A DNA stretch of 64,000 nucleotides from Pseudomonadota bacterium (GTDB lineage: Bacteria; Pseudomonadota; Gammaproteobacteria; Steroidobacterales; MnTg04). The stretch is from the NCBI GenBank assembly GCA_022572885.1, contig JACZVC010000006.1:42675-106674 (forward strand), written 5' to 3'. The notes beneath the pieces are model-generated. The model was not told the DNA's origin and did not search any database. It was given only the letters and a program-made list of their open reading frames with translations. The stretch's first letter is position 1. The number at the start of each line of letters is the position of its first letter. This document shows, piece after piece, positions 63,150 through 64,000 of this stretch. A program made the position numbers and the translations under genes.

Positions 63150-64000
63150 GTGAGAAACGGTTCGAAGCCAGGGCTCGCGATTCTCTACGACCGCGCCTCG
63201 ACCGCGCACCAGCGCGACAACTGGTCGCGTGCCGACGCCAACCGCTTCCTGGAGAGGGTCGTGGCCGAGCACGGCTACGAGGGCGAGGTTCGCCAGGAGA
63301 TCAAGTCCGGCGAGAACCTGACGGACCGTCCCGTGATGAAGCAGCTCCTCAAAGAGATCGCCGAGGGTAAGATCGCCGCGCTCGTCACCCAGGACTTCAC
63401 TCGCCTATCGCGCGACGAAGACGGCATCGACGGTCGCGTCATCCGCCAGGTCTGCCGCGACGCCGACACGCTCATCATCACGCAAGAGAAGACCTACGAC
63501 TTCTCTAACGACGGCGATGACCTCCTGGCCGACCTGAACTTCTTCGTCGGGAAGATTCACAAGCGCCAGAGCCTCCTCGCACTCACCCGGGGCTTGAAGG
63601 AGAAGGCCCGCCAGGGCAAGCTTGAGCCGACGTACGCCATGTACGGCTACGATTGGTCGGAGCGCTGGCCGGACGTTGATCCGCCCCAGGGCGCCAAGCC
63701 AGGTGCGAAGAAGCCGGGCGCGAAGCTGGTCGTGTTACCTGAAGAGGCCGACGTCGTCCGGCGCATTTTCAACCTGTACGAAGAGGTGAGCCAGCGCCAG
63801 GTGGCGATGCGGCTCAACAAAGAAGGCGTGCGCAAGTCCGTGAAGTCCCGCGCCTGGCGGCGGAAGGTGCAATCCAGGGAGAACGGCGAGCGGGTGTTCC
63901 TAGAGCGCGCCGAGGAGCGAACCGATCGCATGTGGACGCCCAAGGACATCAACGACATCGTCTCCAACGCCCTCTACGCCGGCCTCCTGACCTGGGGCAA
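63150..64000 (+). CDS. Large serine recombinase, 3' end outside window
   Basis: 283 residues visible from GTG 63150, with AGGAG about ten bases upstream and an in-frame TAG at 63135. The N-terminal resolvase domain starts ILYDRASTAHQRDN with the catalytic serine candidate in DRAS. It continues with KIAALVTQDFTRLSRDEDG and ends near residue 150. The recombinase domain follows (LVVLPEEADVVRRIFNLYEE, QRQVAMRLNKEGV, TPKDINDIVSNALYAGLLT). It probably integrates and excises the mobile element that brought the ATPase gene. The zinc-ribbon and coiled-coil part lies beyond the window. Confidence 0.9.
   Translation, partial: MRNGSKPGLAILYDRASTAHQRDNWSRADANRFLERVVAEHGYEGEVRQEIKSGENLTDRPVMKQLLKEIAEGKIAALVTQDFTRLSRDEDGIDGRVIRQVCRDADTLIITQEKTYDFSNDGDDLLADLNFFVGKIHKRQSLLALTRGLKEKARQGKLEPTYAMYGYDWSERWPDVDPPQGAKPGAKKPGAKLVVLPEEADVVRRIFNLYEEVSQRQVAMRLNKEGVRKSVKSRAWRRKVQSRENGERVFLERAEERTDRMWTPKDINDIVSNALYAGLLTWG

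Overview
The window looks like a chromosome segment of a GC-rich, probably marine or sediment gammaproteobacterium. This is inferred from gene families (E. coli-like phenylacetate genes, ECF/FecR/TonB signalling, multihaem cytochromes, CRTAC1/TPR proteins) and not from any marker gene. No rRNA, tRNA, CRISPR array or insertion sequence was found.

Region 1 (1-15920, + strand): the 3' part of gdhA, then a tight seven-gene run that reads as a route for electrons across the envelope. It holds a cytoplasmic flavoprotein/cyclic-nucleotide/4x[4Fe-4S] fusion, a dihaem b-type membrane protein, an FHA-domain decahaem cytochrome anchored in the inner membrane, a two-domain GlcG/HbpS-like lipoprotein, an outer-membrane barrel candidate, a decahaem/LVIVD propeller protein and a pentahaem cytochrome. 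Several genes overlap by a few bases. An enoyl-CoA hydratase follows.

Region 2 (15946-29943): a phenylacetate degradation cluster. On the - strand lie paaG, paaI, paaA, paaB, paaC, paaD, paaE, a fused hydratase/hydroxyacyl-CoA dehydrogenase and paaJ, with paaZ divergent. PaaK and PaaX/PaaR are absent. Next to it are a single-chain 2-oxoacid dehydrogenase E1 and its E2, without E3. A MAPEG membrane protein is divergent from E1.

Region 3 (30607-37545, + strand): a cell-surface signalling island with an ECF sigma factor, FecR-type anti-sigma, TonB-dependent receptor, a secreted acidic protein with a structured leader, and a HEAT-repeat protein. FecR, the receptor and the HEAT protein each appear to carry an STN-like (secretin/TonB short N-terminal) domain.

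Region 4 (38122-44025, + strand): a ThDP enzyme of the acetolactate synthase family, an aldehyde dehydrogenase, a membrane-anchored FMN glutamate-synthase-like protein and a nitrilase-family amidohydrolase. The substrate is unknown.

Region 5 (44022-60603): a CRTAC1/TPR locus. It has a giant TPR/FG-GAP lipoprotein, a membrane pentahaem/TPR cytochrome, a CRTAC1 protein and a TPR protein, then a DUF4826-like protein, a small exported protein, a TPR-sulfotransferase, and a second CRTAC1+TPR pair on the opposite strand.

Region 6 (60854-64000): a TPR gene fused in frame, near 61575-61590, to the C-terminal part of a mobile-element ATPase, followed by a small TubC-docking-like gene and a large serine recombinase cut by the window end. 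Both parents look truncated at the same point, so this is either an illegitimate integration junction or a chimeric assembly.
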